Assembly (NCBI GenBank): GCA_027943335.1
Contig: BSBK01000764.1
Coordinates: forward strand, 939,096-1,003,095
DNA length: 64,000 bases
Direction: 5' to 3'
Source: Chamaecyparis obtusa
Lineage: Eukaryota > Streptophyta > Pinopsida > Cupressales > Cupressaceae
The notes below the pieces were generated by a model that saw only the letters and a program-made list of their open reading frames with translations, did no database searches and was not told the DNA's origin. Shown piece by piece: positions 1 through 12,046 of the stretch. The position numbers and the translations under genes are program-made. Within the stretch, counting starts at the first letter, position 1; the number at the start of each line of letters is the position of its first letter.

Positions 1-2292
1 TAAGTGTGCAGTCTCTCATACCATGCTCTCGGTGCTTGCTTCAATCCATATAAAGCTTTGTGTAATCTACATACCATGTCACTATTGTCTGGATCAACAA
101 ATCCTTCCGGTTGTTCTATGTAGACTTCTTCTTCAAGTATACCATTAAAAAATGCAGACTTCACATCCATTTGATAAAATTTGAATTTCTTGTGTGCAGC
201 ATATGCAAGTAACATTCTGACTCCTTCTAATCTAGCAATAGGTGCAAATATTTCACCATAGTCAATGCCTTCTTCCTGTGCATATCCCTTGCATACTAAT
301 CTGGCTTTATTTCTTGTAACTTCTCCATTCTCATTCAACTTATTTCTGAATATCCATTTAGTACCAATAACATTTTTATCCTTTGGTTGGGGTACTAAAC
401 TCCAAGTTTTGTTCTTATCTATCTACTCTATTTCCTCAGTCATTGCATTGATCCATTCATCATTCTCTAATGCAACTTTCACATTTTTCAGTTCAAATTC
501 ACAAACTGAGCATGTACCTTGTCTTGTTTTGCTCCTAGTTTGCATTCCAACTTGTCTGTCTCCAATAATTTTTGTCTCAGGATGGTGTCTTCTAAAAAAT
601 CTAGCCAGTATCCTATGTCTTCTTTATTGTTCATCCTATTCAGGTTCATCAGCTTGCTTGACAGCTTCATTTTGTTCGTCGGTTTCCTCTTCCTGCTGTT
701 CAGCATTGTTTGCCTGCGGACCAGTTATCACAGGTTGTGGTTTCGGTTGATAATTAGGAAGTTCAATGTAAGTGAATCTACTATAGTCTTCTAGTTCCTT
801 TCTACTATCCTCTATGTTCTTGTCATCAAACTCATCAGCATGAACATTAGTACCTTCAATAATCTTATTTGTAACCTTATTCAGACATTTGTATGCTTTT
901 CTCTTGGTAGAATATCCTAAAAATATTCCTTCATCTCCTTTAGAATAAAATTTACCATTTCTTTCATCTTTCAAGATAAAGCATTTGCTTCCAAAAATTT
1001 TGAAATAACTTACAGTAGGTTTGTGTCCAAACAATAGCTCATAAGGTGTTCGGTTGGTGTCCTTCTTTAGTTGTACTCGGTTAAGAACATACACGGCTGT
1101 ATTGAAAACTTCTCTCCAATATGTCTGAGCAACATTCTTCTATATCATTAGTGTTCTAGCACAATCAACTATTGATCTATTCCTTCTTTCAGCAATGTCA
1201 TTTTGCTGAGGTGTCCTCGGTGTAGAAACCTATCTTTTAATTCCATGCTCATTACAAAAATTAGTAAATTCATCAGATATAAATTCACCTCCTCTATCAG
1301 ATCTTAAGCATTTAATTTCTTTTCCAGTCTCTTTCTCTACCTTAGCCTTATACCATTTAAACATTTTGAAGGCTTCAAATTTCTCCTTTAAAAACATAAA
1401 AGTCATTAGTCTAGTATAGTCATCAACAAAAAGAATAAAGTACCTATCACCATAATAACTCTGAGTTCTCATAGGACCACATAGGTCAGTATGAACCAAC
1501 TCAAGTATCTTCTTTGTTGAGTAGTCTTTTCTTTTGAAACTAGACTTAGTTATTTTACCTTTCTGACATTCATGGCACATAGCATGATCCAGTTTTGACA
1601 AGTTAGGCAATCCTTTAACTCTTCTCTTTTTACTAATCTTGATCATGTTTTCAAAATTTACATGACATAATCTTTTGTGCCACAACCATGCATCTTCATC
1701 TTTCATTAACAAACAAGAAAACTGATCCATATCAAGATAAAATAGATTACCTCTAGATTGTGTACCAGTTTCGACAAGTCTTCCTCCTTCTTCATAGATT
1801 TTCACCTTTTTGCTCTCAAAAGCAAGTCGATAGCCTGAATTGTTCAACTGTGCCACAATTAACAAGTTATAGTTCGGTCCATCTACCCAATATGCATTTT
1901 CACATCTTAATCTATCATTAATCATCAGTGAACCTTTACCTCTTACCATACAGGGTGCATCATTTCCTATTCTCACAGATCCTCCATTGTATTCAACAAG
2001 TTGATCAAATTTCTCAACATCACCGGTCATATGATGTGTGCAACCACTGTCTATGATCCATGTATCATTTCAGTCTATTCTAGAGATCAGTGTTGTCTCT
2101 TCATGTTTCTCTTCTTCTTCTGAATCATCTTTCATAGCAACAAATACTACTTCTACATCATCATCAGTGGTAGATTCAGATTCAATATCTTCGACAATGT
2201 AACATACCTTCTTTCCTTTGTCATAGTTGTCTCGGTCATCTCTTTTGTTGTATCGATAGCCTCTGTTGACTCTTCTCCCATAGCTTCCTTCC
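1..2292 (-). pseudogene. pol of copia element 1: protease, integrase, reverse transcriptase (partial)
   Basis: One reading frame runs from about 2290 to base 1, interrupted only by stops at 2070-2072, 1230-1232, 1140-1142, 636-638 and 423-425. In order it shows the aspartic protease motif WIIDSGCTHHMT (near 2040), the GAG-pre-integrase His/Cys pair (LWHKRLCH and MCHECQ), integrase acidic residues in HTDLCGP and RSDRGGEF, the PQQND segment near 1210, the integrase C-terminal YFKIFGSKCF, and the RT start [10 protein letters not shown] (near 170) with [14 protein letters not shown] at the window edge. The YxDD box and RNase H lie outside. It continues from gag and is followed on the right by PBS and LTR. 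Confidence 0.93.
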
Positions 2293-3147
2293 GATTAGTC
2301 TTTAGATCTATCATCATCTTTCTTCTATGGATATCTAGTAGCAATGTGACCAACTTCTTTATAATTAAAAAATGCCAAAGGTAACTTACCTCTATATCTT
2401 CATTTTCCTTTGGGCAATCTTCTGGCCATAAGAGCTTCAAGCTCATCAAGTTGATCGTCAGTATTGCTATCACTGTCATCATTCTTAATATTCTTGCTAG
2501 ACTTACTAATCTTCAAAGAAGACATGAAAGCTGATTCAATAGAAGGAGCAATACTATTGTCAAAGTTGTTTAATTCAAAGGTAGTATAGCTTACTGATCA
2601 ATGTGTCAAGGGTAAGATTAGAAACGACCCTTGTTTCATGAATTGCAGAGATCCTGATTGCATAAACTGGCAACAAAGTTTTGAGAATCTTGCTTATAAC
2701 TATTTCATCATCAATGACTCCATCAGATGCTCTAATAGCGTGTACTACTTCTTTCAGTCTGTTTGAATACTGTACTATTTTCTCACCTTCCTTCATTCTC
2801 ATATCATCAAAATGACCTCTTAGACTTTCTGCTCTGGTTCTCTTAACATTCAAGTCTCCACTGTATATCAAGTTTAACTTATCCCACATCTATTTGGTAG
2901 TAGTGCATCTCTTAATGTCTTCAAATTCAGCGTCGGTACAAGAAACAACAAGTTCCATCATACTGATATTGTGTTCATGCTTGTCTCTTAGTTGATCAAC
3001 GGTTAAGGGACCAGTGGGCAGTTGTATATAGCCATTCTTCATCAGGTCTACAACTGAGTTTCCAATTCTAGATATATGCAACAACATTCTGCTTTGCCAT
3101 ACTACAAAGTTCTCTTTGTTTAGTCTAGGCACTTCCCTCTTATACAT
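2293..3147 (-). pseudogene. gag of copia element 1 (broken)
   Basis: Retrotransposon capsid region. It starts at 3147 (MYKREVPRLN) and shows a UBN2-like gag core (WDKLNLIYSG, then VQYSNRLKEVVHAI), reading to 2575. A TAG at 2890-2892 interrupts it and a one-base indel near 2590 shifts the frame. Past the shift the zinc-knuckle region (about 2330-2375) is in the pol frame but its cysteines are replaced: the His of the CX2CX4HX4C pattern remains while the three Cys positions read Phe, Tyr and Tyr. Further stops lie at 2400-2402, 2325-2327 and 2295-2297. The copy cannot make a working nucleocapsid. Confidence 0.85.
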
Positions 3148-3197
3148 CTTGAGATCTTTGTGCTGAAGTCCTTAAAACTCTATTCTAAGCAACCAAA

Positions 3198-3209
3198 GCT
3201 CTGATACCA
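3198..3209 (-). other. Primer binding site (tRNA-Met type) of copia element 1
   Basis: The minus strand reads TGGTATCAGAGC, the common plant copia PBS complementary to the 3' end of initiator tRNA-Met. It is separated from the LTR end by two bases. Confidence 0.9.
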
Positions 3210-3211
3210 AT

Positions 3212-4591
3212 TGTTGGAATAACTGAGAGGGGGGTGAATCAGTTAAACATTGTCCCAAATCAAAATGTATAATTCAAAATAAAACTTCAATTCCTACTAC
3301 TCGGTAAATAGAAATATTATCACTGTCTTTGCTTTTACCGATTGTCAATTCTAAACTTATAGTACTTACCGATCTAATCTAACATGTAATATGAAAAGTA
3401 TGATAACACACAAATATCACAATCAACACATAACACAAGATTTAACGTGGAAACCCTATGAAGGGAAAAACCACCTGGGATCGGCAACCCAAAAATATTC
3501 ACTCTTTTGAAGTGAGGTCGGTGAAGACCCAACCTTGTTAAAGGTTACAAACACACTGTTAGGTGTGACCTTGTTAGAGGATTTTAGACTAGAAGTTATC
3601 ATCCAACCAGTAGTCACTCTGGGGTTGACAAGATAACAATGTTCACTCTAATGAATGATACATCAAAAGACTTTCTAAGTCCACTCGGTTAAGAGATTTG
3701 ACTGTGTACAATGGTTAAATATGTAACAGTAGTTGATCTACCTTATTACAACTTCAATTACAGATTACAAATCAATATTTTGCTCATACAAATCCTCCTG
3801 ATCAATATATCACTTTAGATTCAATACTGTGTTTACTTAGTGTCTGTCGGTAATTGCTCTTTGTAGCTTGGTAACTGTTCTGCAGCTTGGTTCTTAATAA
3901 CCAGTATGATCAGAATGCATGAAACCTTCTTCACGTGATAATTCTGCAGCTTCTTCTTCTTCCGGCCTCTTTCACAATGAAACTCTAGTCTCTTATATAG
4001 ACATGTAAAACATTTTCTTTTTCTCCATCAAATTTTGCTGCTTAATCATCTCCATTGATTTTGCCACTTTAGGCTTCCTCGGCTAATGTGTCAATAACTC
4101 ATTTCAATCTACTCCATCAGATCCTTTTGATTTATGTTAGCCGTCGATATTCATAGCAAACCTCATATGTTACCTCGTAATCATACACTTTCCAGCTCAT
4201 CACTTTATCGGCTAAAATAATCATTTAATTTCATTCTATCTTTGTCGATTAACAAAGAAATGTGTCAGTGAACACACGCTTGGTTAATATTGTGCTCGGT
4301 ATACACTACACTCCGTCGGTGTATACTGAAATGCTTTAGTTTACTGACAACACCGCTTTGTAGCTTTCAGCTCTATTCTTCATTATAGATGAATACAACA
4401 TAATGAAGTCAATTCCATGAAGTCATAGACTCATCAAGAAGTTACTCAATAGATTCTTTATCCTCATCTGTCATGTACATCTTCCTCATGTAGATTTCTC
4501 TGTTCTTCATCTCATCCACATTTCTTTAGATGTGTCGGTATAATAACTTACAAGATACGTACAGTCAAGCTAGTTGACATCAATGACAACA
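3212..4591 (-). repeat. 5' LTR of copia element 1
   Basis: The plus strand begins TGTTGGAATAAC two bases after the PBS and ends CAACA at 4591, giving the terminal inverted pair TGTTG/CAACA and a length of 1380 bp. The right boundary is inferred from this terminal pair because the second LTR is outside the window. The R-U5 part contains phrases common in plant copia LTRs, for example AACGTGGAAACCC on the plus strand near 3444. A TATA box lies at 3991-4000. Confidence 0.75.
3991..4000 (-). promoter_or_regulatory. TATA box in LTR of copia element 1
   Basis: The minus strand reads CTATATAAGA. It lies about 590 bp inside the LTR from its outer end and would place transcription start near 3965, leaving about 750 bp of R-U5 before the PBS. 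Position and sequence fit an LTR promoter; no start site was demonstrated. Confidence 0.55.
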
Positions 4592-5538
4592 TAAAACTAA
4601 TTTAATCATCTTGCATTATCTAAACATCAAATCCTTAGTAATCATGAATTACCAATTCTTCATTCAGGTTCTGAATCAGTTGTAGTTCATCAATAAGTGC
4701 TCCTTGTCTATCCCTGGGAGCATAATTCTAACTCCCTAATAGGTATAAGTGACCCTTGTCCATCCCTAGGAAACACATTTACATAAGAACACTTTTATCT
4801 ATGGATAACGGATCCTTGTCCATCCACAAAGAGAATAGACACATTTTTCACGTTATGGTGATAAGACAAATTATGATCCATAGGGTGTATACACATACAC
4901 CCACATATGTATGCAAAGTCATTAGAAGACATAATTTTTAATAGGATTGACTAGTATGGCATATGAACCTACAAGACTATTCAATCCCATCCTTCATGTG
5001 ATTCACAATAAAACACACAAATCTTATTGGGAAAGATAGTCATATCCCCTTTCTATCTCTCTCTATTTTACTTTCATGCTAGTAGGTTTGGATCATGGAG
5101 TTGTTTCATTATTGGTGATGCTCCTATGTTTCCTATGTAACCATTTATGCTCTTGGAATATCCTTCCATAAATGATATTGGTAAGTGAGACATTTCTTCA
5201 ACATATGTCTCCTTTACTAGTTTATTTGGGTTTTTGTAATAACCCCTTGATGTCTTTTTGTCTTTTTGGTTTTCTTTTTATTTTCTTTTGCTTTTTTTCA
5301 TGCCTCAAGCATGGGAATAGAGTTAGGATCCTTAGTTTGTGGGCTTATCTCCTTGGACTTAGTGATGTTATATCTTTTTGCAATTTGCTATCTTCATTTC
5401 CTTTCTCTTGTTATGGCTTTGGATTGGTTAAAGGATTAAGTCTATCATGAACTTGGGTGCTCTTTGTCTCCTAGGTCATGATGAGATCATCTTTTCTCAT
5501 TATTCTACTTTACCGTGAGTATGGCCTCATACTCTCGC
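4592..5538 (+). other. 3' internal remnant of a gypsy element, no coding recognised
   Basis: AT-rich stretch between the copia 1 LTR and a gypsy polypurine tract. The last 60 bases (CTTTACC, then ACTCTCGCTAAAATGGGGGC) match the corresponding non-coding stretch of the gypsy element at 38-45 kb read on its own strand, so this is probably the non-coding 3' internal part of a relative. Short near-repeats of TCCTTGTCCATCC occur at about 4700-4820. No credible ORF was found. Confidence 0.4.
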
Positions 5539-5554
5539 TAAAATGGGGGCTAAA
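5539..5554 (+). other. Polypurine tract of plus-strand gypsy remnant
   Basis: TAAAATGGGGGCTAAA sits directly before a sequence starting TGCACCATCTTAAAATGGAA. The gypsy element at 38000-45392 has the same arrangement (AAAGTGGGGGCTTAA before TGTATCATCTTAAAAT), so the junction is internal region to 3' LTR. Confidence 0.65.
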
Positions 5555-6985
5555 TGCACCATCTTAAAATGGAAGCACCCCCCATTTAAGACTTTTTAGC
5601 TCTCACCTTTAGTGATTTCATATTTCATGAATGCTCTTGCACTAATACAACTCATTTAACCCTATTTTAACACCCTTTCTGAACCTTTGGCTCAAATCCT
5701 AGTGCAAAATTCCTAGGGAGGAGGGCAAAGTTCACCATCCTCCCGAGGTGGGATTTCTTAAATTTTTAAATTTCCTCTAGGGAATGTTTATTTTTCCCTT
5801 TTCTTTCCACTCTTAGATATTTTTTTTAGCATCTTAAATCACTATAAAAGGAGGCTTAAGCTCTTCATTTTGAACATAAGAAACAAACATTACACATCAA
5901 ATACAGGCTTTCATGTGCTCTAGCATTTATATCAACAAGCTCTATAATGTGTACAAGGCATCCATAGTATTTTCAACATTCAAGATCTTCCATCTAGCTT
6001 CTTCCTTCTTCCTTAAAGTTGATAGTGGAGTTTGGATTTCAAGGAGGAAACTTATAGTTATTCATTGAAATGCTAAGGTGAATTACAAGCATTCACATTC
6101 ATAAGGTTTTGTCTTGCATGATTTCCTTTTGGTTTTTGTGTTGAGTCAAGGCTATTGCATCATCATACTTGATTATATTTATTACACATTATTGCATTTT
6201 ATTTGGTATGTTACATTCCATTGTTAGATCTTTGTCTACTACTTGCTATCATTTCCATTTTAGAGCTATTTCAATTAAAGGTTAATTCCTAAACCGAGGC
6301 TTGACCAAGGAAAGACCCTCTCCACCAATATATTTCTCTATTTCTATGTGTGCAGAAAGGTATCAAGATTGCAGATTTGGAGCTAGGAAGCCCTAGACAA
6401 CTATTTTCAGAATTTCTCATATTGATGTCTAGTTTTATGCTATTGGAAGGAAGTCGAAGTTCACCATCTTCCCCAGAAAGTTGTCATCCTCTTGGTAGAA
6501 AATTGCTTTTGGGTTTTCTGTTATGAGCCCAAATATGGTTTCAGTTCTTATTGTGCATTACTCTGTGATCAGTTTTAAGGCCCGATTTGTGTCTTCCACA
6601 TCATATCTATAAGGTTAGTAGATCTCTTTCCACTCCTTATACATCTCAAATATGATTTCATGCTTTACTTGCTGCTGCACTTTCCTTCTTGTCATGTTTT
6701 GATCAAACCCTAATCAAATCTTAATAAAAGAAACCCTAATTCAATCAATACACACTTAATTAATTTAAGTAGTTGAACATTGCATGAAATAAGGCATATT
6801 GCATACATCTTTATTTTGTTTTGGGCTTAGCATTGACATCCCTTCTCCTATTTGGGCATTGCTAATCTAGCTTGATCCCATTTGAGGGCTATGTTAGATG
6901 ACCACCTTCTTTCTCTTGTATTGAATGTTAGTGGTAGATTGGATAATTAATCAACATATCCTTAAAAATAATGATTCCAATTTCA
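5555..6985 (+). repeat. 3' LTR of a plus-strand Ty3/gypsy element, right end truncated
   Basis: The start is fixed by homology to the LTR of the gypsy element at 38-45 kb (shared CATCTTAAAAT and GCAC). It has a TATA box about 290 bp in, against about 680 bp in the relative, so U3 is shorter. About 1.4 kb is left before the next element begins. I could not find the expected end (a CA terminus with the family's hairpin), so the right end is either cut by the insertion at about 6990 or too diverged to see. No gene is visible inside. Confidence 0.55.
5843..5852 (+). promoter_or_regulatory. TATA box in gypsy LTR remnant
   Basis: CTATAAAAGG followed by AGGC, identical to the TATA region of both LTRs of the gypsy element at 38-45 kb (minus strand, 38995-39004 and 44722-44731). 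Transcription start would be near 5880. Confidence 0.6.
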
Positions 6986-6989
6986 CCCT

Positions 6990-7926
6990 ATACACCACCA
7001 GGTACTATGGCTACAAACAATAATAGATTTCTACAGTCTTCTTGTCATGGTAGTGACATAAACCTATATAGTAAATAACTAAATTTTGTGACATAACCGA
7101 TTAAAGACACGAACCTGAACCACAAATAATTTCTATAATAGAAGATATTCGAGACAAGATCTATAAACAACTATACTAAACAAGCATCACAACATTTACA
7201 TAAGCTAAGAGGAAACACGATTAACCAACATAGACAAAGAACACCAAACAATTTGCTTTATTTCTATAACTCTTTTAAAGATTATTACGTTCAATGGCAG
7301 ATGCCAAACATTCTAATATTTAAATCTAATCTATCAAGCTTCCCTTTTACATCCACCTTGGTTATGCATTATCATACACACTTATCTATTACCCTTTGGT
7401 GCATTCATTATGTCCATTCTCCAATTCCCACCTTTCCTCAAACTAAAAATGATTCCAATATTTCCTCCCTTCTTTTAACAATAATTACACAGATTCCTTG
7501 TTGCCCCATGGTCTTAAACTATCCAAAAATTTTCTTCTACATGTTTGGGATTTTCTCCCCATTTCCTCTATGCACCCTCTCCTATCTAGAGTCATTACAA
7601 AATAATTGAAGGATTCACGTTTTCTCCTTTCTCCCCTCATTTTTTTCTTTCCCTCTAATTGCGGGTCAAGAACCCAAAACTTCTCTTCATCCTACTGCTT
7701 GTTAAATTGTAACCAACCCATATGTAAGCAACCTCTCTTGTAACTAGAAAATCAATGGTCGGTTAAGAATCCAATGAACATATGATTTTCCTTCTTCATC
7801 TTGTCCAAGTGGTGACAAATTTTGATGACTTGGACCTTAAGAGACAAATCTAAAAAGAAATATAATAACCAAAATTGGGACATAGCTAATCTACCAAAAA
7901 TATAGGAGGGTGATGCTCCTGCATCA
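6990..7926 (-). repeat. 3' LTR of the non-autonomous element
   Basis: Aligned by eye with 15620-16522: shared blocks include TTTCTACAGTCTT, CATAGACAAAGAACAC and ACATAGCTAATCTACC. The right end is GATGCTCCTGCATCA at 7926, so the minus-strand LTR starts TGATGCAGGAGCATCA. The left end is not visible beyond about 6990; about 60 bp present in the other LTR is missing or unrecognisable. A plus-strand ORF at 7253-7609 (118 codons) is shared with the other LTR. Confidence 0.75.
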
Positions 7927-10532
7927 GATTCCCTAGGTTAAAAAAGAAAGCATGTGCTACCACACATGAAGCCAAACAAATAAGAAATTATCTCTCTCTT
8001 TACTTTTTCATTTAATCAAAACTTATCAGCCTTTGTTCCCTTCTTTCTCTTTTTCCAACTTTTTTTTGGCTCAACTATCATATTCCTAAAACTATAATGT
8101 TGTTACTTATTTCTTTGTTCTTCTCTCATGAGATTATTCTAATTTTTTATTGTCCTTCTCCAAGCTCTACTCATACATTCATCAACATAGATGTTTATAT
8201 GAAAATTTAAGATTTTCATATCTTCAAACTCACTCTCCCCATAAATTGACATTCCAATATTCAATGTCTATTTCATTTACATGCTTACTATCCCATCTTC
8301 ACCTTGCACAACTTCATCCATCAACATTTATCTTGTAATGATGTTCATCAAGTCATCCTCTACATGTTCATATGAATTAGGCTACACAATATCCCCACAA
8401 AAAATTGCATACTCTATTCTATCTTTCATCTTTTTTGCAACAACTGAACTTCATGCTTAGATTCTATCTTCCTTTCTTCATTTTTTTGTTGTCCCATTTG
8501 TCTTCTACTCTTCAATATTTTCTTCCCCTTCTTGTTATATTGTTGGGCCAATTGTGCCCACATATCATATTCTTCACTGTAATTATCTGTTGCTCCACCT
8601 TTTAGTGTCATCACTATAAAAAATCTATCACACCCTATTTGTACTCATTTTTCTTAATTTCTACTACTATATTATATGATTATATATTTTCTTCTTCCCT
8701 CTTTTTCAATTCCCTCTTTGTGATCTCTTCCTCATGAATTTTTTTCTACTATTGCCCCAATGTATGATTTTGGTTCTTCATTTGCATCGTCTTTCTCTAT
8801 TTCACCTTTTAATTCCTCATCATCCCTTATGTCTATTGTACATGATTTATTTTTGTTACTCTTATAGATACTTTATTTCTCAAGAATATACTCCATACTT
8901 GTATTTATACATTCTGAGTTGTCCAATCTACCTTTGTTTATTTCCCTTCTTTTCCTTGTATCTTCTTCTTCTCATTTCTTTTTATCTACAAGTCTCCACA
9001 ATTATATTTCCCATCCATATATTTAATTATCATTATTAATTCCCTAATCATTTTCATCTTCATCAATAATTCTACTCCCAAATTGAAAAGTATGATTATT
9101 GAAATAATTTAATTAAACGTGTTTACCTCTCACATTATTCACGTTCTCTTCAATATTTTTCCAACTTGATGCTACAACTATCTCAATCTTATCCTTCAGT
9201 ATTTCATGAGTCAATACATTGGATTCCCCATCTTCATTTTCAACCACTAGTACCCTTGTATTTTCATTCTCATTTGTTTCTTTTATGCCCTCTAGGAAAA
9301 ATGTTTCTGCTGCAAATTCTCAAGCTGTTATTCTCCCACAAACTCAATCTTCTCTTTACATCTTCTATTCTCTTGTGGCTCTTTTTCACCACAATGTCCT
9401 ATAACATAACTGTTATCACCTACCATCACATGCTTGGCCACCCATATTTTGTTTTCCTTACTCTTAGGTTGTTGTCCCTTTATTCCTACACTTTTTCTCC
9501 ATAATGTATGGTTTGATTTCGGCCTTAAAACATTTTCTCTATGCTTATTTTCTTGCCTAGTCACCCTAGGATTTGATCTCCAATTATTCCTCATCATGTA
9601 TTTCATCCTTTGCGCATGTTTGTTAATACCATCATTATAAAAAATACCTTCTTTATATTTTAACCACTACCCTTCAACAATTAGTTTCTTTTGACAACTT
9701 TGTATTCTATAACCATGATCCCAAACAAGTTCTATAAATTCACTTAATTTCTTCTCTCTTTTAGTTTTCATATTTGTATTCTTATATCCCCACATATATG
9801 ACCAAGATCAAAATTCTCATTTCTATTTACCTTTGCAGATAGGTTGTTGTTTGGATTCTTATTTATTCTTTTCTTCACTTCTTGCCAACTTTTCAATTTT
9901 ATGGATTTCTTTTTCCTCGTCTACAACATCTTCTAAGGCATCATAAAACTCTAGGACATATTGAAATTCTTCATTACAATGTTGGAGAATATAAACACCA
10001 TCCTCTTCTTTTTTAAATACTTTACTAAAAATATCTTGTGCATACAGTTCTCTCATGTCCTTTTGTTAGACCGTTGCAACTTATCTTCTCTTGCTTTCAT
10101 CCTCAACTCTTTTTATGGGTGCTCCACTTTCCCCTTCTTCCATTAACTTTAAATTATTATTCTTGGCCTTCCTTACAAGGCTTCCCATATTTGCAAAGAC
10201 ATACTTAAACACAAAATTAGTAAATAAATCAAGAGACCGGTTCATGTCTCCATGAGTGCCTCCTTCATGGATACTTTCCTTTCTTCTTGAATTCTTCTTT
10301 TGAGTGCTTCTTTTTTCACTTCTCTGCATTCTTTCTTATTTTCTTTCATGTTCTCCACAATGATAACTTATTTCCACCCTTCTAGAGTACATTATATTCT
10401 TAACAAGTTGTTGTTTAAACCCCTCAAGGTTTTCCTCATATTCTCATCTTCTTTTCTTAAGATAGCCATTCTTTGCCTTCTTATTTTCCTCACAAAAAAC
10501 TCTATGGGCTATTTTGCCTTCTTTCTCATTGG
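7927..10532 (-). other. Interior of the non-autonomous element, left of copia 2
   Basis: Strongly pyrimidine-rich on the plus strand, hence Lys/Glu-rich ORFs on the element strand: 10081-10329 (82 codons, with VRKAKNNNLKLMEEGE), 9859-10056 (65 codons, YALDVVDEE-type acidic end), 9328-9606 and 8426-8614. None shows a zinc knuckle, protease or RT motif. They may be pieces of one degraded coiled-coil or gag-like protein, but I cannot name it. The plus-strand ORFs here are low-complexity complements. Confidence 0.45.
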
Positions 10533-10537
10533 CCATC
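10533..10537. repeat. Target-site duplication of copia 2, left (CCATC)
   Basis: CCATC directly before the left LTR. The same five bases follow the right LTR at 15191-15195. Confidence 0.95.
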
Positions 10538-10835
10538 TGAAGATTTTACCAAAGAATAAAATTCTGAAAATAACTTTTATTGCAGCTCTCAATGAAAAAA
10601 ATATTACAAATGGTTGAATATAAAGAATTCATAGCCATAGGAAAAATAGGAAAGAAAACTAGATACACATGTATCTAGACAGTTTTATTTGCAAGGAATA
10701 AAACTAAAAAAACAAAGAAAAACTAAATTCTAAATATAAATATGCAAATCTTTGCACATTCCTTATTTTCATAAAAATAATAAAATTAATTAAAACTCTC
10801 TCCAAAAAATGCTTTTCCAGCATCACTTATCCACA
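10538..10835 (-). repeat. 3' LTR of copia 2
   Basis: 298 bp, from TGAAGATTTTACC to ATCCACA on the plus strand. The pol stop codon (10823-10825) lies 13 bases inside this LTR, so the last codons of pol are encoded by LTR and PPT sequence. Confidence 0.96.
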
Positions 10836-12046
10836 TACTCCCCCTTGATGCTGAGAGGGATAACAATTTGATCTCTGAGTGTCAAAAACTGATCCTTTGC
10901 AACAGCCTTCGTGAAGATATCCACAATTTGATCCTTTGTGTTAACATACTTCAATTCAACCGCTTTCTTCTGTACCAAATCTCTGATGAAGTGTTGTTTC
11001 AAATCAAAGTGTTTTGTCTTGCTATGATGAACCGAATTCTTGGCCAATTTAATGGCACTAATGTTTTCACAAAAAATCATAGTAGGCTGAACCTGAATCT
11101 CACCAATTTCTTCAAGAAGCTTTCTGAGCCATAAAGCTTGTGTGCTTGCTGAAGTGACTGCAACATATTCCACTTCTATAGAAGAGAGAGAAACCATACT
11201 TTGCTTCTTTGAACTCCATGTGATTAAATCAGAGCCCAAAGAAAAACAATTACCAGATGTAGATTTCCGGTCATCCAAACTACCTCCCCAATCGGAATCA
11301 CTAAAGCCAACAAGTTCAAATTTTTTAGAAGAATAGTGAATTCCAAAATCGAGAGTGTTTCTCACATACCTCAAAATTCTCTTGGCTACCTTCATATGTT
11401 CTTCAGATGGATTTGTCATATACCTTGAAACCAATGAAACTGAGTAAGCAATATCAAGCCTTGTGTGAGTTAGAAACATCAAACTACCAACAATACTTCT
11501 ATATGATGTCTCATCAACAATATCAGCACCATCATCTCTAAATAATACAAATCCATGAGCAATTGGAGTAGAAAGAGGTTTACAATCAGCCATATCAAAT
11601 TTCTTTAGCATATCCTTTGCATAGTTTGTTTGACAAACAAAAATTTCATTTTCATGTTGATAAACCTCCATTCCCAAAAAATACTTCATGAGACCCAAAT
11701 CTTTCATTTCAAATTCATTCATCATAGCAACTTTGAATTCCTCTTTCATCTTAGAACAACTACCCATATATAACAAATCATCAACATACAAACTCACAAT
11801 GATAATATTATTACCTTCTTGCTTGTAATAAAGGGTAGGTTCACTCTTACTTCTTTGAAAGCCATTTTGCTGAAAATATCCATCAATCCTTGTATACCAT
11901 GCACGCGGTGCTTGCTTGAGGCCATACAAAGCCTTCTTTAGCTTATAAACATGATCTTCTTTACCTTTAACTTCAAAACCTTGTGGCTGTGCCACATATA
12001 CTTCCTCTTCTAAGTACCCATTTTGAAAGGCACTTTTCATATCCAT
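10823..12046 (-). pseudogene. copia 2 reverse transcriptase and RNase H
   Basis: Opens at [10 protein letters not shown], continuous in homology with the ORF on its right but shifted by the indel at about 12060. Shows [14 protein letters not shown] (38-51), the catalytic YVDD (87-90), FLGMEVY, RNase H Asp251/Asp253 in FSDSDWGGS, RKSTSGNCF, and the terminal DIFTKAV. 407 codons with no stop until the LTR, so this half is intact. It acts in cytoplasmic virus-like particles in active relatives. Confidence 0.96.
10838..10847 (-). other. Polypurine tract of copia 2
   Basis: The minus strand reads CAAGGGGGAG, two bases before the 3' LTR. Typical copia PPT in the right place. Confidence 0.9.

Larger units (their letters stand above)
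1..4591 (-). mobile_element. Ty1/copia LTR retrotransposon 1, truncated by window edge
   Basis: Minus-strand element with its 5' LTR on the right (3212-4591), a tRNA-Met type primer binding site, then gag, protease, integrase and reverse transcriptase running left to base 1. RNase H and the 3' LTR lie outside the window, so no target-site duplication can be checked. The order protease-integrase-RT is the Ty1/copia order. The coding part has many point stops and one frameshift, so the copy is inactive. The lineage within copia was not resolved. Confidence 0.93.

Noticed and set aside
265..794. Plus-strand ORFs of 161 and 91 codons
   Set aside because: They are complements of the copia 1 pol frame, which carries the recognisable motifs on the minus strand.
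2153..2482. Minus ORF of 109 codons in copia 1
   Set aside because: Out of frame with gag-pol. The real frame here gives the zinc-knuckle region and protease lead-in.
3198..3209. Possible tRNA-Met 3' end (GCTCTGATACCA) here and at 14879, 36981
   Set aside because: No tRNA cloverleaf upstream; the position beside LTRs identifies these as primer binding sites.
8150..9640. Several plus ORFs rich in Phe, Leu and Ser
   Set aside because: Complement of purine-rich coding-like sequence of the minus-strand element; low complexity only.
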